Source of the DNA: Nitrospinota bacterium
GTDB lineage: Bacteria > Nitrospinota > Nitrospinia > UBA9942 > JAHJSF01
Assembly: GCA_018830405.1 (NCBI GenBank)
Contig: JAHJSF010000181.1
Span: 1 to 6,830, forward strand
Length of the DNA stretch: 6,830 nt
Direction of reading: 5' to 3'
Both the position numbers and the translations under genes were made by a program. The notes beneath the pieces were generated by a model, which did not search any database, was not told the origin of the DNA, and saw only the letters and a list, made by a program, of their open reading frames with translations. Of the stretch, positions 4,546 through 6,830 are shown piece after piece; within the stretch, counting starts at the first letter, position 1, and every line of letters starts with the position of its first letter.

Positions 4546-4563
4546 CAGGGGTGGTTTGAAAGA

Positions 4564-6830
<2,267 letters not shown>

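Larger units (their letters stand above)
3823..4563. other. 741-bp non-coding region between bioDA and pilA-N
   Basis: No credible gene. It holds the pilA promoter region (about 3955-4130) and two ATTCCC-type repeats (3874-3949, 4172-4257), an R2 pair (4328-4403), one complete and one partial R1 element (4414-4478, 4524-4556) and the bioDA terminator. Open frames here are translations of the repeats. The stretch 4010-4110 is AT-rich with no structure I can name. Confidence 0.8.

Noticed and set aside
2276-4556. CRISPR-like array
   Set aside because: The repeats are palindromic elements of different families with irregular spacing; there are no uniform spacers or cas genes.

Overview
The window reads as bacterial chromosome with every supported gene on the minus strand, so transcription runs from high to low coordinates. 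The split type IVa pilin (a very short PilA-N followed by a separate secreted head-domain protein), a sigma-54-type pilin promoter and a neighbouring ABC transporter/TPR module resemble Geobacter and Myxococcus pilus loci. A deltaproteobacterial-type organism (Desulfobacterota, Myxococcota or a relative) is therefore the best guess. The intergenic DNA is full of short palindromic repeats of the kind seen in many environmental bacteria. Species cannot be assigned from the sequence.

Layout from right to left. (1) 6830-4564 is the end of a biotin operon: the C-terminus of BioC, overlapped by 4 bp by one uninterrupted 689-codon gene that fuses dethiobiotin synthetase (BioD) to DAPA aminotransferase (BioA). 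A hairpin plus U-run follows it. (2) 4563-3823 is a 741-bp non-coding region with four to five palindromic repeat elements. It also holds a strong candidate sigma-54 promoter (4002-3987), a perfect 15-bp palindrome about 146 bp upstream of the predicted start (enhancer-site candidate), and a hairpin at the predicted 5' end of the pilin mRNA. (3) 3822-3219 is pilA-N and pilA-C1, a two-gene split-pilin operon ending in an intrinsic terminator. (4) 3023-2437 is a 5' fragment of the permease gene, joined to an internal fragment of pilA-N, then a second diverged pilA-C paralogue with its own terminator. (5) 2258-1 is an ABC exporter module: permease, a membrane-anchored TPR protein (TTGA overlap) and an ATP-binding subunit cut by the window edge.

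The main finding is that regions 3 and 4 arose by tandem duplication. The unit ran from inside the permease gene to inside pilA-N. The junction is preserved near 2893-2898, where both parent sequences carry the 6-bp microhomology CCGCCA. The copies have since diverged by substitutions, an 11-bp deletion in the permease fragment and a roughly 63-bp deletion that removed the 3' end of the extra pilA-N. The result is an extra pilin head-domain gene with no intact PilA-N of its own.

Working model (inference): PilA-N, processed by a prepilin peptidase, and PilA-C1, exported with a Sec signal peptide, together form the pilin under a PilR-like activator and RpoN. PilA-C2 may be an alternative head protein. 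The ABC/TPR module is probably the pilus-associated transporter analogous to Myxococcus PilG/H/I. The biotin operon is an unrelated neighbour.
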